64,000 nucleotides of DNA. It comes from Wolfiporia cocos (taxonomy: Eukaryota > Basidiomycota > Agaricomycetes > Polyporales > Phaeolaceae). The stretch is from assembly GCA_029448655.1 (NCBI GenBank), contig JACCLO010000001.1, positions 4,960,001 to 5,024,000 on the forward strand. Direction: 5' to 3'. Below the pieces are notes generated by a model. It did no database searches. It had not been told where the DNA came from and saw only the letters and a list, made by a program, of their open reading frames with translations. Made by a program: the position numbers and the translations under genes. Position 1 is the first letter of the stretch; every line of letters starts with the position of its first letter. Positions 22,518-32,750 of the stretch are shown one piece after another.

Positions 22518-23617
22518 ACATGTGATCTATGGTGCTTGGTGCTATGCAAACCTGCTGGGTAATTAACCTCAAGTAAGTCCTGTGACCTAGGTCCCAGCAA
22601 ATATGAGACTCAGAGTGGGGATGGGACCCCACCTAGAAATGTGTCCTGAGCTTATCACGTCGGAGTCTGAACCACCTACCCAATGTGGTATTTAGATGCC
22701 AAGACTGCGAATGTGGCACTATTGATGCTGGTACTATTGGGACCTGAGCCTGTACCGGCTACACCACTGTAGACATGGCTATGTACTGCAACATTCATTC
22801 GAGATTACATAGATGCTCAAGATATAATGAAACATACAATGAGCCTTTGATATCTTTGTCAGTTCTTTTCAGCGACTCCTCGACGATATCGAGCCATCAA
22901 ACGCGATGTGGCGGCGCTCACATCCCAGTTAGGAAGGCAGGTGCATTCATACCACTGGCACATAAATAGTCTGCACCTCACAAGTACATTCATTCTGTAG
23001 GTAGGTAATAATCTCAGAGTGCTTTCTTGATAGTGTAGTTTTGACCTGAGCGATCTAAGGGTCCTATCACTTTTCACATCATGATTGGCAAGCATCCTAA
23101 ATCATACTCCCACACATTGATGGATTGGTATCTCCTCCTTCAACAGTGATCTACAGCAAAAACCTAGTACACAAATTGTTTCTGCTTGCTTTTCCACAGA
23201 AATTGTTGGGAACACATTTCTGTTAAACTGTCTCGTACTAGTAGTTGCGGTGTGCCATGTGCGATGTATGAAATTGTACAGTACAGATTTTATCTAGAAA
23301 TTCTGCTTGGAAGAAATTGATGTATTCAATGTTCTGAGCAATACATCCCACTGACACAAAGCATGGATGTTTTTATCTGAGGAGCCTTTACATTGATACT
23401 GTCATGCTCTGCACGCCAAGCTCGTGCCGCAGTGAGAGCTGTCCGGCATGTACTGTGGCATGTGATAGATGCCAGACATATTTGCCGTTCCCCTACAGTT
23501 GCCCCTCCCCACTCAGAGATGCATGACTCAAGTCGCGTCATCCGAATTATGTACATCGATATTGGCCACCTCTGTTCACTCACAGCTTTATCGATAGACC
23601 CTTCGACCTATTACTAG
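22518..23617. other. Unassigned intergenic sequence
   Basis: No protein-like frame, LTR terminus or clear inverted repeat. A weak B-box-like GGTTCAGACTCC on the minus strand near 22660 was not enough to call a tRNA. Confidence 0.45.
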
Positions 23618-24676
23618 CTTAATTACCTGTGGCTTTGCCACAATTTTGTACTTTAGGAGTTGTTGTTTACCTCTGCCCGCTCAGCCACTCCTCCACCTCG
23701 CTGACGCTCGGCCTCGTTGTCACTTCGCTTGTAACACCTTTGCAACCGGCATGTGCGCCTTGCAGGCGCTGGGCATGGGAATCCACTGGCCAACTTCCCG
23801 GGTCGGTGGTGTGAGCCCTATGGGACGATGGACAGCACGTGGCACACGTGGAAAAGCACATGGCAGTTCCCATGCAATCCATGGCCCTTTAGTACTTATA
23901 CTACTTCAATATATTATTCCAATCCATGTGTGCCTTTTTGAGATAATTGGGGTTTTTTAAAAGCTACCTGTGGATCCCCCATGAATTTCCTGTGCATTAC
24001 CCATGGCTTCCCCAACTTCCCTCTTTTGTCTCTTGTCTCTGCCTGCTCAGCCACTTCTGACACCTTGCTGATCCTTGGTCTCATTGTCACTTCGCTTGTA
24101 ATACTGTGTAATGTGGTGTCAAAATGTTCTTCATTTTTTGCAATCTTTTGGCAGGCATCTACAGCACAGGCCATTTATGTTACAAAAATCCCCGTGGCAC
24201 AGAGCACAAATCCCTGTGGTGTGGGGTATTTACATTACAAAAATCCCCATGATGTGAGGCACAAATCCTTGTGGCATGGGGTCCAAATCCCCGTGGTGTG
24301 GGGTATTTACATCACAAAATCCCCATGCCACAGGACACAAATCCCTGTGGCATGGGCCACAAACCCCCATGGAATGGGCCATGAATACCCGTGGTGTGGG
24401 GCATGAATCCCCATGGTGCAGGGCAGGAACAGTGCACAAAACGCGAGCTAGCAGCGCACGTGCCTTGCAGGCGTCGGGCGTGGGAATCTACTGGCAAACT
24501 CCCCGGGTCGCAGGCACCCTATTTAATGGGAGCAGGACCAACGGCGCGCATGGACACCACGCGGCAAACGTGGCATCCATGTGCGCAAAACGTGCGCAAA
24601 ACGCGAGCAACACATGAGCAACACGCTAGCTGCACGCTAGCGACACGCGAGCGCCTACGGCGCGAGCTCCCATCAT
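23618..24676. repeat. Composite repeat, right copy (inverted)
   Basis: Reverse-complement counterpart of 18850-20575. It starts with AGCTTAATTACCTGTGGC (the module end motif reversed) and ends with CTACGGCGCGAGCTCCCAT, the reverse of the left copy start. The module order is not identical to the left copy, so rearrangement followed duplication. The two copies could form a very long hairpin with a 3-kb loop. Confidence 0.65.
24185..24430. repeat. 22-bp minisatellite, shorter inverted copy
   Basis: The same unit as at 19315-19805 in reverse orientation (GGCACAAATCCCCRTGG), about ten units, with the TTACATTACAAAAATCCCC intervening segment. The array length differs from the left copy, which suggests unit gain or loss after duplication. 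Confidence 0.8.
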
Positions 24677-24966
24677 AGTTCGGATTGTACGTACTGAATG
24701 TGATATATGAAAGCACCTTTCTATGCACAGTATGAGGGAAAGCCTGGAGTACTCACCATCATGACATCAGGCCTGACAGCTACCTGGTTACTCGTTCACA
24801 AAGCCAGACAAACACATGTTTCTTACATCAGGTGCACTATTGCATGACATAATCCTGCAGAATTATCCCGAGCTAATAAGATTTTATGACTGTGGTGCTT
24901 ATTTCTGACCAGAATTTGGAAGGGGAGCGAGTGGAGCGTAGTCCTTGATCTGAGCATTGCGACACA

Positions 24967-25582
24967 TAGTGATGTGCAAAGCACGGCTCAAAGCCATGAG
25001 CCAGGCCTGGCCAAGCTGACTTAAGCCGGGCCGAGCCGAGCCTGGGGGGGCGGCTTAAGATGGCTCAGGGCCCGGCTTGGATCGTGAGCTAACCGTAGCT
25101 GAGCCCTGAGCCAGCGGCTTTAGGCGCGCAGCTGTGGTGTTGTTAGAATTAGCGAAAATGGGCCCTTTGGTTTAAGATTTTGCATCAATTCACCTTATAT
25201 GATCTCAACAACCATTACAATGACTTGTGATCTGCTAACACAGTGTGGAATGTTGTGACTACTGTTGCGATCGGGGTTGTGATCGAGATCTGGATTTTCG
25301 GTCAACATCATAAGCAGCTGTAAAAACACTTGTAGATCAGAATAACAACAAATAGTAGACATATAAGCATTCTGAATATGTTGTGCTGCCATTTGAACTG
25401 CACAAGCCAATAATTTCGAGGTCCTACATGATTACCCATAAGCCCCGGCCTGAGCCTGAGCCGGGCCCAAGCCAGCCTGAGCCGTCAAGGAGGGCCCAGC
25501 TTGACATTCCACTGAGCCCAAGCCCTTCAAAGCCGGGCCCAAGCCCCGGGCTTTGAGCCGAGCCGTGCTTTGCACATCACTA
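24967..25582. mobile_element. hAT-like MITE H5 (about 616 bp)
   Basis: The ends TAGTGATGTGCAAAGCACGG and its inverted match ending TTTGCACATCACTA are close to the hAT terminus consensus. GC-rich GGGCCNAGCC blocks sit inside both ends. A possible duplication (GCGACACA to the left, CCGACACA to the right) is offset by four bases, so the exact right boundary is uncertain. No coding capacity. Confidence 0.7.
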
Positions 25583-25599
25583 GCACCGACACATACCAG

Positions 25600-26159
25600 T
25601 GTCACGGATATGCCCAGGGGGCTACTGTACGTCCCTCACTATTGATTGTATGGGCGGCGCTAGGCGTACGCCGCTCCGCTACTCCTTAGTTACCTCCACG
25701 TCACGCTCAGAGTATATAGATCACCTGATCGTTGGTTAGCGCTGTAGGATAGCGCGCGCCTCAGGTACGGACACGTTATGGTCACAGTATCACATGTAGC
25801 GTTACTTGTTATGTGCCCGGTAGTTAATGTGCACGGACCATTACTTCAGGGCTAGACTCGTAGGTACTACGCTCATGTATATATATGACAAGATGGTGGC
25901 CTTACAGCCCCATCTTTAGGATTCTCGTCAATGAGCGCAAGCTCCTTTCTTACTATTGCTGTGATGCCTGCTGGCCCGGGGCCCACATCTCTGCGTCCTT
26001 GTCTGTGAGCCGCCGCCGCTATCTCGACGCACGTCAGGGAATGTGCAGTCATCCCATGCGCCTCTACGTTCAGCGCTGGTGCGGTGTCTTGTAGGCTCGA
26101 CTGACATCGAGTATGGTTCCCCCTGAGCCCAGGGGTAGCGCAGACGTAAGTCTGTGACA
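25600..26159 (+). repeat. Solo gamma LTR
   Basis: 560 bp, TGTCACGG to TCTGTGACA, with the exact 5-bp duplication ACCAG (25595-25599 and 26160-26164). It contains the family TATA box (ATGTATATATATG near 25874) and the ATCTTTAGGATTCTCG start-region motif. It lies just right of MITE H5. Confidence 0.9.
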
Positions 26160-26660
26160 ACCAGTAATAGACAGGTTTCGCAACGCTGTTGAACCTGCCA
26201 TCACCGGCGGGTTGTGGAGCTGTTGATGGCATGGAGCAAAGCGGGGTGCGGTGGGGCAATTTCGAGGACCGACTTCAACGGTCCGGAGCTGAAGCGCTGA
26301 TCAATGATTCGTCGATGTCTGAAGCTTGAGACTCGCCTTCGACAGCTAAATATGTATGTTGTGATTTTGTTGAATGCGACTCAACAAGGCACAGGCTATG
26401 TCAGGCTCATGAGGAGGTAGCCTTGGTCAAGTTACAATTGCATCAGGAGGTACCTGTAACCTTGATGCGAGTCGCATGAGTGGTGCAAGGTGCCACTTAG
26501 TCGACAGCAGAGTTCTCGGCATGCGAGGGACTTCAGTGCCGGAGATGCATCTTTAGAGACACCGCAGATGCATCTGGGGCACTCTAAGCAATATTAACGC
26601 CCAAGCGTGCTGCATAGATGCATCTGAATAAAGTAAGATGCATCTGCGCAAGAAATACCT

Positions 26661-26733
26661 GTGCAGGGTTCGAACACTTGACCTGGGATCAGCGAAGTCG
26701 CAAACTGTACCACTTCTCCAAATGGTCTTGGTA
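26661..26733 (-). other. tRNA-like module, left side of H4
   Basis: Homologous to 21985-22058, with a better B-box-like GTGTTCGAACCCTG on the minus strand. The matching right module (from about 28458) is cut off at 28517. Confidence 0.5.
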
Positions 26734-26802
26734 TCCAAGTCACATACTCGTTAATATGATCCATTTAATGTCCTTTCATCGCCGTAGCTGTTGATTGTCA
26801 AG

Positions 26803-27555
26803 ACTTGAGGTTAATGTCCCACACGGTTTGCATGGCCTTTGAAACTCCACGGTGGCTGAAGCGCAGGAGGGTGGCTGGGCTCGGTGGGCCGTTCTAAGCC
26901 CTCGAAGCTTATAGATAAGTTAAGACGTTCAGAAACGAGTAACTGTGGATGTCTGCAACGTTCAGGCACCTGTTTTGAGTGTCATGCAAAGAAACCACTT
27001 AATATTGATGTCACCATCCACAAGAAGGATTCCGCTTATGGGAGCTTACCACAAAATGTCAGAATTGCATTGAGAAGGAGAGGGAAAGGAGGCGGAAAAA
27101 ACCAAAGGCTGATGAAGATGAGGAGGACAATGAAGCTGAGCTTGAGCGTGCACTTCAAGTGATAGCCGCCACGGTCCAATGGGACATCAACGTTCCGACA
27201 CCCACGTCAATCGCCGGACTATGCCAGTCACGAACACGTGCGGTCGTCGCCGCCAGCATCAGTCCATCAATGTGATCAGGTACAGATACATTAATTGACT
27301 GTACACCTTCCTATAGGAGTACCAATTTGTTACATTTCAGCACTATCTCCATGATATTATACATGGCATGCTCCCATAATAAATGGTCAGAACCATTCCG
27401 AGGTTCCCATCGTGTCGCTTCATGCCGTGCGTTGCTGAAGCGCCCAAGACTTCGTGTCGCACCAGTAGCTGAAGCGCCGAAGAAGTGGCGCGGCGCTTCA
27501 AACACCGTGGAGTTTCAAAAGGCCATGCAAACCGTGTGGGACATTAACCTCAAGT
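26803..27555. mobile_element. TIR element M1 (753 bp), Mutator-like by TSD
   Basis: The terminal inverted repeats are 52 bp, start ACTTGAGGTTAATGTCCCAC and differ by one base. The 9-bp duplication ATTGTCAAG is exact on both sides (26794-26802 and 27556-27564). A 9-bp duplication with long TIRs fits Mutator-like elements. There is no transposase. The interior carries a possible captured gene fragment. Confidence 0.75.
27041..27250 (+). pseudogene. Possible captured gene fragment with CxxC and basic/acidic stretch
   Basis: One plus-strand frame reads KCQNCIEKERERRRKK and then an acidic run (DEDEEDNEAELERAL). The CxxC followed by a charged helix looks like protein, unlike the rest of the element. 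No start codon or full domain is visible. It may be host sequence captured by M1, or chance. Confidence 0.3.
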
Positions 27556-27564
27556 ATTGTCAAG

Positions 27565-28251
27565 TAAGGCTCCAACCATATAATGTATATACCATGTATA
27601 CATGGTTTTATATATACATGTATTTACACATGGCCGAGTACATGGTATATACATGGTATATTATATGGTATATGGTTGTTGTGAATGCATTCATATTAGA
27701 CCCTCAAATTGTTGTTTTGAATATGTACTTGAGCTAGTTATGTGTCTTACAGATTGTATGGTGCAGTGGCAATATGAGATTTGGACAATCTGGTGGCCAC
27801 TGCACAAATGCAAAGATGTTAAGTCATAATTCACAAACTCTGCTTACTGTCTCATTTGGTGGAAGGTAAGATCAGATTTATATATATTATCCCACATAGT
27901 GATTGCATCATGCATTAGACTCATATGTAGACTCATATGTAAAAGTTTCCCATCATCTCACACATTGTGAACAATTCCTAAGCCATTCCAGCTACTAGTG
28001 TGGCTGTTGAATACTGAACACCAATTTTTTTCCTTGCATCAGCCAAGTGCTGATACCTGTGGCATGTTGTTGAAGGAGGAGACAATCTCCATAGCCATAT
28101 GGGCAAGGCAATGGCTATGTCAAGATGTCTGAAAAATCTACCATCTGAAAACCATGTAAACCATGTATATACTATGTATATACCATGTATATACCATATA
28201 CCATATATTTACTGATTTCCTGTACATGTATATTATATGGTTGGAGCCTTA
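27565..28251. mobile_element. TIR element M2 (687 bp) with ATAC-rich arms
   Basis: The ends TAAGGCTCCAACCATATAAT and the inverted match ending GGTTGGAGCCTTA are flanked by TTGTCAAG on both sides (27557-27564 and 28252-28259). Inside are many short CCATGTATATAC palindromic repeats. It inserted in the target duplication left by M1, so three copies of TTGTCAAG now exist. No coding capacity. Confidence 0.65.
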
Positions 28252-28517
28252 TTGTCAAGTCACACCTTAGTGCAATGTTCCATATTAATTTATGAGAGCA
28301 TCCTTACCTCATTGCAGATACATATGGGTTGTGGGATACATCAATAAAAAGATGCATTCTGAGTTCAACCTAATGAGCTTACTGACATATGAGCAGAATG
28401 TTAAATTGTATTACAACTGTTATTATATTGACTACTGACTATATATTTACCAACATCTCCCTCTCGCCAACCGCTTTAGCTGAGTGTTTTCAGTCGCTGT
28501 TTCGCTGAGGTCTCGCG

Positions 28518-28945
28518 TGTCACGAGCCAATTTCAAAGCCTAGTAGAACACCCTAGGTTGACACCCCATTCACGCCATAAGCACACTACAGCACTCTATC
28601 TGAGCCCAGCTGGAATCCTACGGCAACGCTAGTAGAAGCCCTCCGCTATACAGGACACTACGGGCACTAGCAGGCCACCAGCAGTCTAACCCTAAACTCA
28701 GTCCAAGTCCCGGCAGCATGAGCCATACGCTGCCTAGTCCCTAAACCACGGAGTCACGAGTCGACCCCTAGAGCCCAACAGGCTACGATAGCACAACGGT
28801 ACGCCTTGCGCACACACCCAGGCTAAACCGCCGCCGTACAATACGCTATACGCCGACTAGGGGCACGACCTACACTCGCACGTGACACAGAACACTAAAT
28901 CTACCGCCTCGCGTCCCTACCGCATGGACACTCCCCATTACAGGC
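28518..28945 (-). repeat. Truncated LTR-like sequence (family epsilon)
   Basis: It begins TGTCACGAGCC right where element H4 is broken, as an LTR end would, and shares no sequence with the other LTR families that I can see. No matching second end is present, because the beta element starts at 28946. I infer an LTR or LTR element end into which the beta element inserted. Confidence 0.35.
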
Positions 28946-29644
28946 TGACACAGACTAGACTGTGGGACTCACACTATAACCTTATAGGCGACTTGAAGGA
29001 GTTGCAGAAGGTTGGTGAGGAGACTAGTGGGCGCAAGCAGAGATGTTATGTAACTGTGCGAATGCAGAGAACAAATCTAAGGCTTATCCGCAGTGATAGC
29101 CCTACTTATATACATGCTTTGTTTGGTTACTCGAAGAGGAGCCAAACAGTTAGACGGTCTGTGCGCAGACATAACTAATACAGCTAAGTCGTAAACTACA
29201 ATAGACCATGTGCGCCGGTAATGGCCGCACCAGTAAGAACGTTTGTTTGGACCGTAGGTCCGTGTTGTGGAAGTGGCTGTAGCTACGTTAGTAAGCCATG
29301 CATGTGATTCTTATATACCGGTATCGGGATATGAGTAATCGTAAGGGCATTGGCATGTGATAACGAGCGGGCCGCTTATCCAATTGTACTGACATAGCCC
29401 GGTATCGGGATATGAGTAAGGCGCGTGACACCGGAGGTTAGTCCGCTGAGTCATTGACGCGTACGAGCGTGTTATGTACGTGTTGTTATGACGGGTGGAC
29501 GTATACCGCGTTGTGTACGTGTTGTTTGGTTGCGTGTACGTGTAGACGGGCGCTTAGCAGCGTAAATGTCTACAAGGTCGTAGAAATACCAGATAAATAG
29601 GTAAAAATACGGGAAAAATAGTGGCATGTCCCAAATCTGTGACA
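28946..29644 (-). repeat. 3' LTR of beta element N
   Basis: 699 bp, TGACACAG to CTGTGACA on plus. The same sequence as the LTR at 57517-58215 in reverse. On the minus strand the purine tract GAAGAGGGGGTAA immediately precedes it. Confidence 0.92.
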
Positions 29645-29683
29645 TTACCCCCTCTTCAGGTTTCATTGTCCCTAATGGAACGA

Positions 29684-30925
29684 TTACTTTCCTGTGGAGC
29701 CAAATCCACCAGTACCGCGCTCGGATTTAATCTTTTCAAAGTAAGATTTTCCGTGTAGCGTAATGTGCGGGTCCTTAGCAACTTCGCAGATGAGCTGAGC
29801 AATCTTATCACCGGCCCGAATATCGATAGATATATCGGAGTGATTCCGGAGAATGATGATTACTTCGCCTTGATAATCGTGGTCGATAACGCCACCCATT
29901 ACGTCTATGCCTTTTCGGGCGAGACTAGAGCGGGGGGCGATACGTCCGTAAGTGCCGAAAGGTACCTGGATCTTTAGTTTGGTATTGTATTCTGTCTGCC
30001 CGTGAGCTGGCAGAACATTGCCTGTTGCAGTGTACAGGTCAAATCCAACCGAGTCCTTGGTTCCTTTTTCCGGCATTCGGCCGCCTTCACCGACTACGAT
30101 TTTCAAATCCGCGTTTTGGTTAATGTCAGCTGACATCCATCCCCCGTCGGGGTGTCTAACCATGCGCTGCTTAGGATCCTTCGCAAATTCTTCGCGATAC
30201 TGCGGCCAGTCGTCTGGCCACGTGCATTCGTCGGCCTCCCAGTCGTCGCTGTCAGGGTCGAAGACGTGAACTGCTTCTTTCCTTCTAGCTGATTGCCTGA
30301 GGGGGACATCCTGCATGGGAATGGCGTGCGAAGCCTTGTATTCTTGCAGAATGTCATATGCCGTGTCGAGATCTGCTTCGCGTACCCAGGAGTCGTCATT
30401 GATACCGAAACCTTTCCATCGGATTCTGTATTCAACTCTTCCTGCGCGGAGACGATGATCTAAGATCTTCTCGACTTCCCATAATTCCTCCCCATCAACC
30501 ATTTCTGGTTGAGGCTCTGGTTTCTTCTGATGCACAGGGTCCTTGTACATAACCAACTTGGAAGCGTGAAATACGGGGTGATAAGCCCTGTATTGCTCGT
30601 CCATGTGTACCCTAAAGGTGACCGGAGATAATTGTTCAATTATCTTGAATGGTCCCAAATAGCGTGGACTAAGACTTCTTTCGGAGTCTTGCCAGCTACG
30701 GGCGTCGACGAGTACTTTATCGCCGACTTTAAACGGTACCGAGCGCTTGTGTTGATCGTAGTACCAAGACCAGCGTTCAGCAGCCAATTTCATTGCTGCC
30801 TTAGCTTGTTCTTGTGCTGACCATCTGGCGTAAGCAAATTGATTTAAATCCGAGTATTGCGTCGGCTTCATATCCGTAGGTCCTGCATTGGGATGCCTTC
30901 CTAGTTCGACGAAGAATGGACTATT
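29684..30925 (-). pseudogene. Element N Pol C-terminus: integrase tail, chromodomain, dUTPase
   Basis: It starts within integrase (SPFFVELGRHPNAGP) and runs through the C-terminal domain (GDKVLVDARSW, FHASKLVMY), a chromodomain (LWEVEKILDHR, EYRIRWKGF, DSWVREADLDTA) and a complete dUTPase at the very end (DSVGFDLYTA, GRIAPRSSLARKG, GGVIDHDYQGEV, GDKIAQLICE, RGTGGFGSTGK). All five dUTPase motifs are canonical here, unlike in element D. A longer open frame continues into the alpha LTR at 30926, but that extension is LTR sequence and not a real fusion. Confidence 0.88.
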
Positions 30926-31634
30926 TGTTACGGGTCGAATACCCGTTCGTATATTCGGGTCGCGAATATAGATCGTTCTTCTGCACGTAGGCATGTCGCC
31001 GTATGCAAGGCAAATACTCGTTAGATGCCTTCGGGTCCTAAGTGAAGTCCTTAGGAGATCGGTTAATATCCAATACGCATTAGAGGATATAATATGTTTC
31101 AGGTGCGAGTCGAATAGAATATAAGACTCGCCTAAGTCCGAGAAGTCAGTGTGCACTTCGAGGACTTAGTCGTTCGGTTGCTCGAGTGAGAAATACTGAG
31201 CGTAGTTTCCTACGTTTGAGAACGAGTATAAGACTTCTTGTTTGTACAACAAGGTCGAGCTAAAGAGCCTCGACAGTAAGTACATGAGTTTATATACTAC
31301 GTTAGGTTTCAGAGGTCATGTCTGTCCCAGATGTCACCGATACTATCTACGCTATAGTCCCAAACGTCTGATAAGTATGGAGTGATATATCTGAGACGAT
31401 AGATAGGAATGATGGCGGTTGAACGCCAGCTGTCAGCTAATAAACGATGGACATGAAACGGGGGCAGGGTTGGATCTGCCAAAGATGAAACGAGCCCTAT
31501 CGACTAGTACAACTGGGGATGCGCCCAGTAGAGTCACGAGTAGCCAGGGCAGTTGGTTGTGCAACAAGTCCCTGTATCGTATTCACCCAGTGGTGAGTTA
31601 TGCCAGCGTTTGAAAATTCAAAATAACCGTAACA
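30926..31634 (-). repeat. 3' LTR of alpha element B
   Basis: 709 bp, TGTTACGG to CCGTAACA; the internal side carries the purine tract (reverse of TCAGCTCCCCCCTAGG). Confidence 0.93.
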
Positions 31635-31790
31635 TCAGCTCCCCCCTAGGCATTCGTCGGCCTCGACGAATTTTCCAAGCTCCCCTCTTCAGAGTGCCTC
31701 GGCATCCTGTTCGTTGTAGATGTCGCCGTTCCCGCTGAGGGACGGGGTCGTAGGAGTTCGCCATACGAAGTGTTGGCGGCATTCATTCTG

Positions 31791-32750
31791 TCAATGACCT
31801 GGTTGATTGAGCCCACAAGTTCTGCAAATATAATCGGGGCAGTCGAGGATCCAGTGGTTAGCGGAACCACATTGTCGGCACGGCTGCTCAGGTGAGGGCC
31901 TCGCTGGTACCCGTAGGGAAGGGATATCGCGGAGGTATTCGTTATGCTGGTACCTCCAGTGGTGTGCGGCTCGGTGGAGGTTTCGTGCGGCCCACGTTGG
32001 TAGGGAGGCGGTGTCTCGTTCGTGCTCCCTCGCACCTCACTCAAACTCCTCGCGGGTAATACTCTGCACTGAAGGAGATCGTCGAATAGGCGGCGTGCTA
32101 TTCGCTCTTCGCTGTCGCGCTGGGGTAGTCCTAGGGCTCGTCGGGCGTGCAGGTGGTTCACGTCTCCTGTTGCCTCCCATACCAGAAATACGTGGCGTCG
32201 GGTCTCTAACTCCTGTTCGGCGGGCCCTCTGAGTCTCGGTAGGCAACGGAAATAATACTCTATCGCCCTCCATAAAATTAAACGGCCTTGCAACTCGGCG
32301 TCGTTCGTTGGGGGTGAAAAAGCGGGCGGGTCGTGGTGTGTATTCGGGTCGATTGGGAGCAACGTGCTCGCGATCCTCGAAGTCGTTGAGCGCGTGTCGT
32401 AGTCGGGCCGTCATCATGGCGGCCAATCGGTCGATAAGTCTGTCGGTGAGTAGCTCGAGTCCCTCTCTCTGCGTTCTGATCTGCCCCTCCATTCGGACGA
32501 GATCCTCGGTGATGTTCTGGTACGAGCTGTAGACATGGGTGAGGTCCTGCGCGATGTCGAAGAGGGCCGACCAGCCATCGGCCCGGCCAGCAAAAGGTCC
32601 CTCGGCCCTGTACCAGAGGAGGGCGTGTCTAATCTGCAGATGCTGGGGGGAGTACCTTCTTGGTGGCGTACCTCGCGGTCGGCCTTCTCGACGATCTGCA
32701 TCGCCAGGGGTCGTGGTACGGCGGGGGAGCTGGTGGCGAGTCGTCGACAT
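31791..32750 (-). pseudogene. ORF-X of element B, truncated by CGA to TGA
   Basis: Counterpart of 9108-10080. The N-terminal 237 codons are open to a TGA at 32037-32039 where element A has CGA. The downstream CCHC knuckle (CRQCGSANHWILDC) is still encoded in the same frame. In the stretch where element A has ACC ACC ACA A this copy has CC ATG ATG A, which keeps ORF-X open but puts two stops into the overlapping Pol frame. That suggests ORF-X, not the Pol tail, is the coding frame in this part. Confidence 0.5.

Larger units (their letters stand above)
26525..28517. mobile_element. hAT-like TIR element H4, doubly interrupted and truncated
   Basis: Same family as H3. The left end GAGGGACTTCAGTGCCGG and the AGATGCATCT-containing arm match H3 closely. 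It resumes at about 28252 with H3-like sequence and stops at 28517, in the middle of the right tRNA-like module, where an LTR-like sequence begins. Two other TIR elements (26803-27555 and 27565-28251) sit in its core. The missing right end is presumably beyond the retrotransposon nest. Confidence 0.7.

Noticed and set aside
26884..27162. 92-codon plus-strand frame as a host gene
   Set aside because: It lies between the TIRs of M1 and changes character midway. The protein-like part is in another frame, so I only report a possible captured fragment.
29684..31156. 490-codon frame that seems to fuse an unknown N-terminus to integrase, chromodomain and dUTPase
   Set aside because: The N-terminal 78 codons lie in the alpha LTR (30926 onward). 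The same peptide appears at 39188-39502 next to the other LTR. It is a chance read-through.
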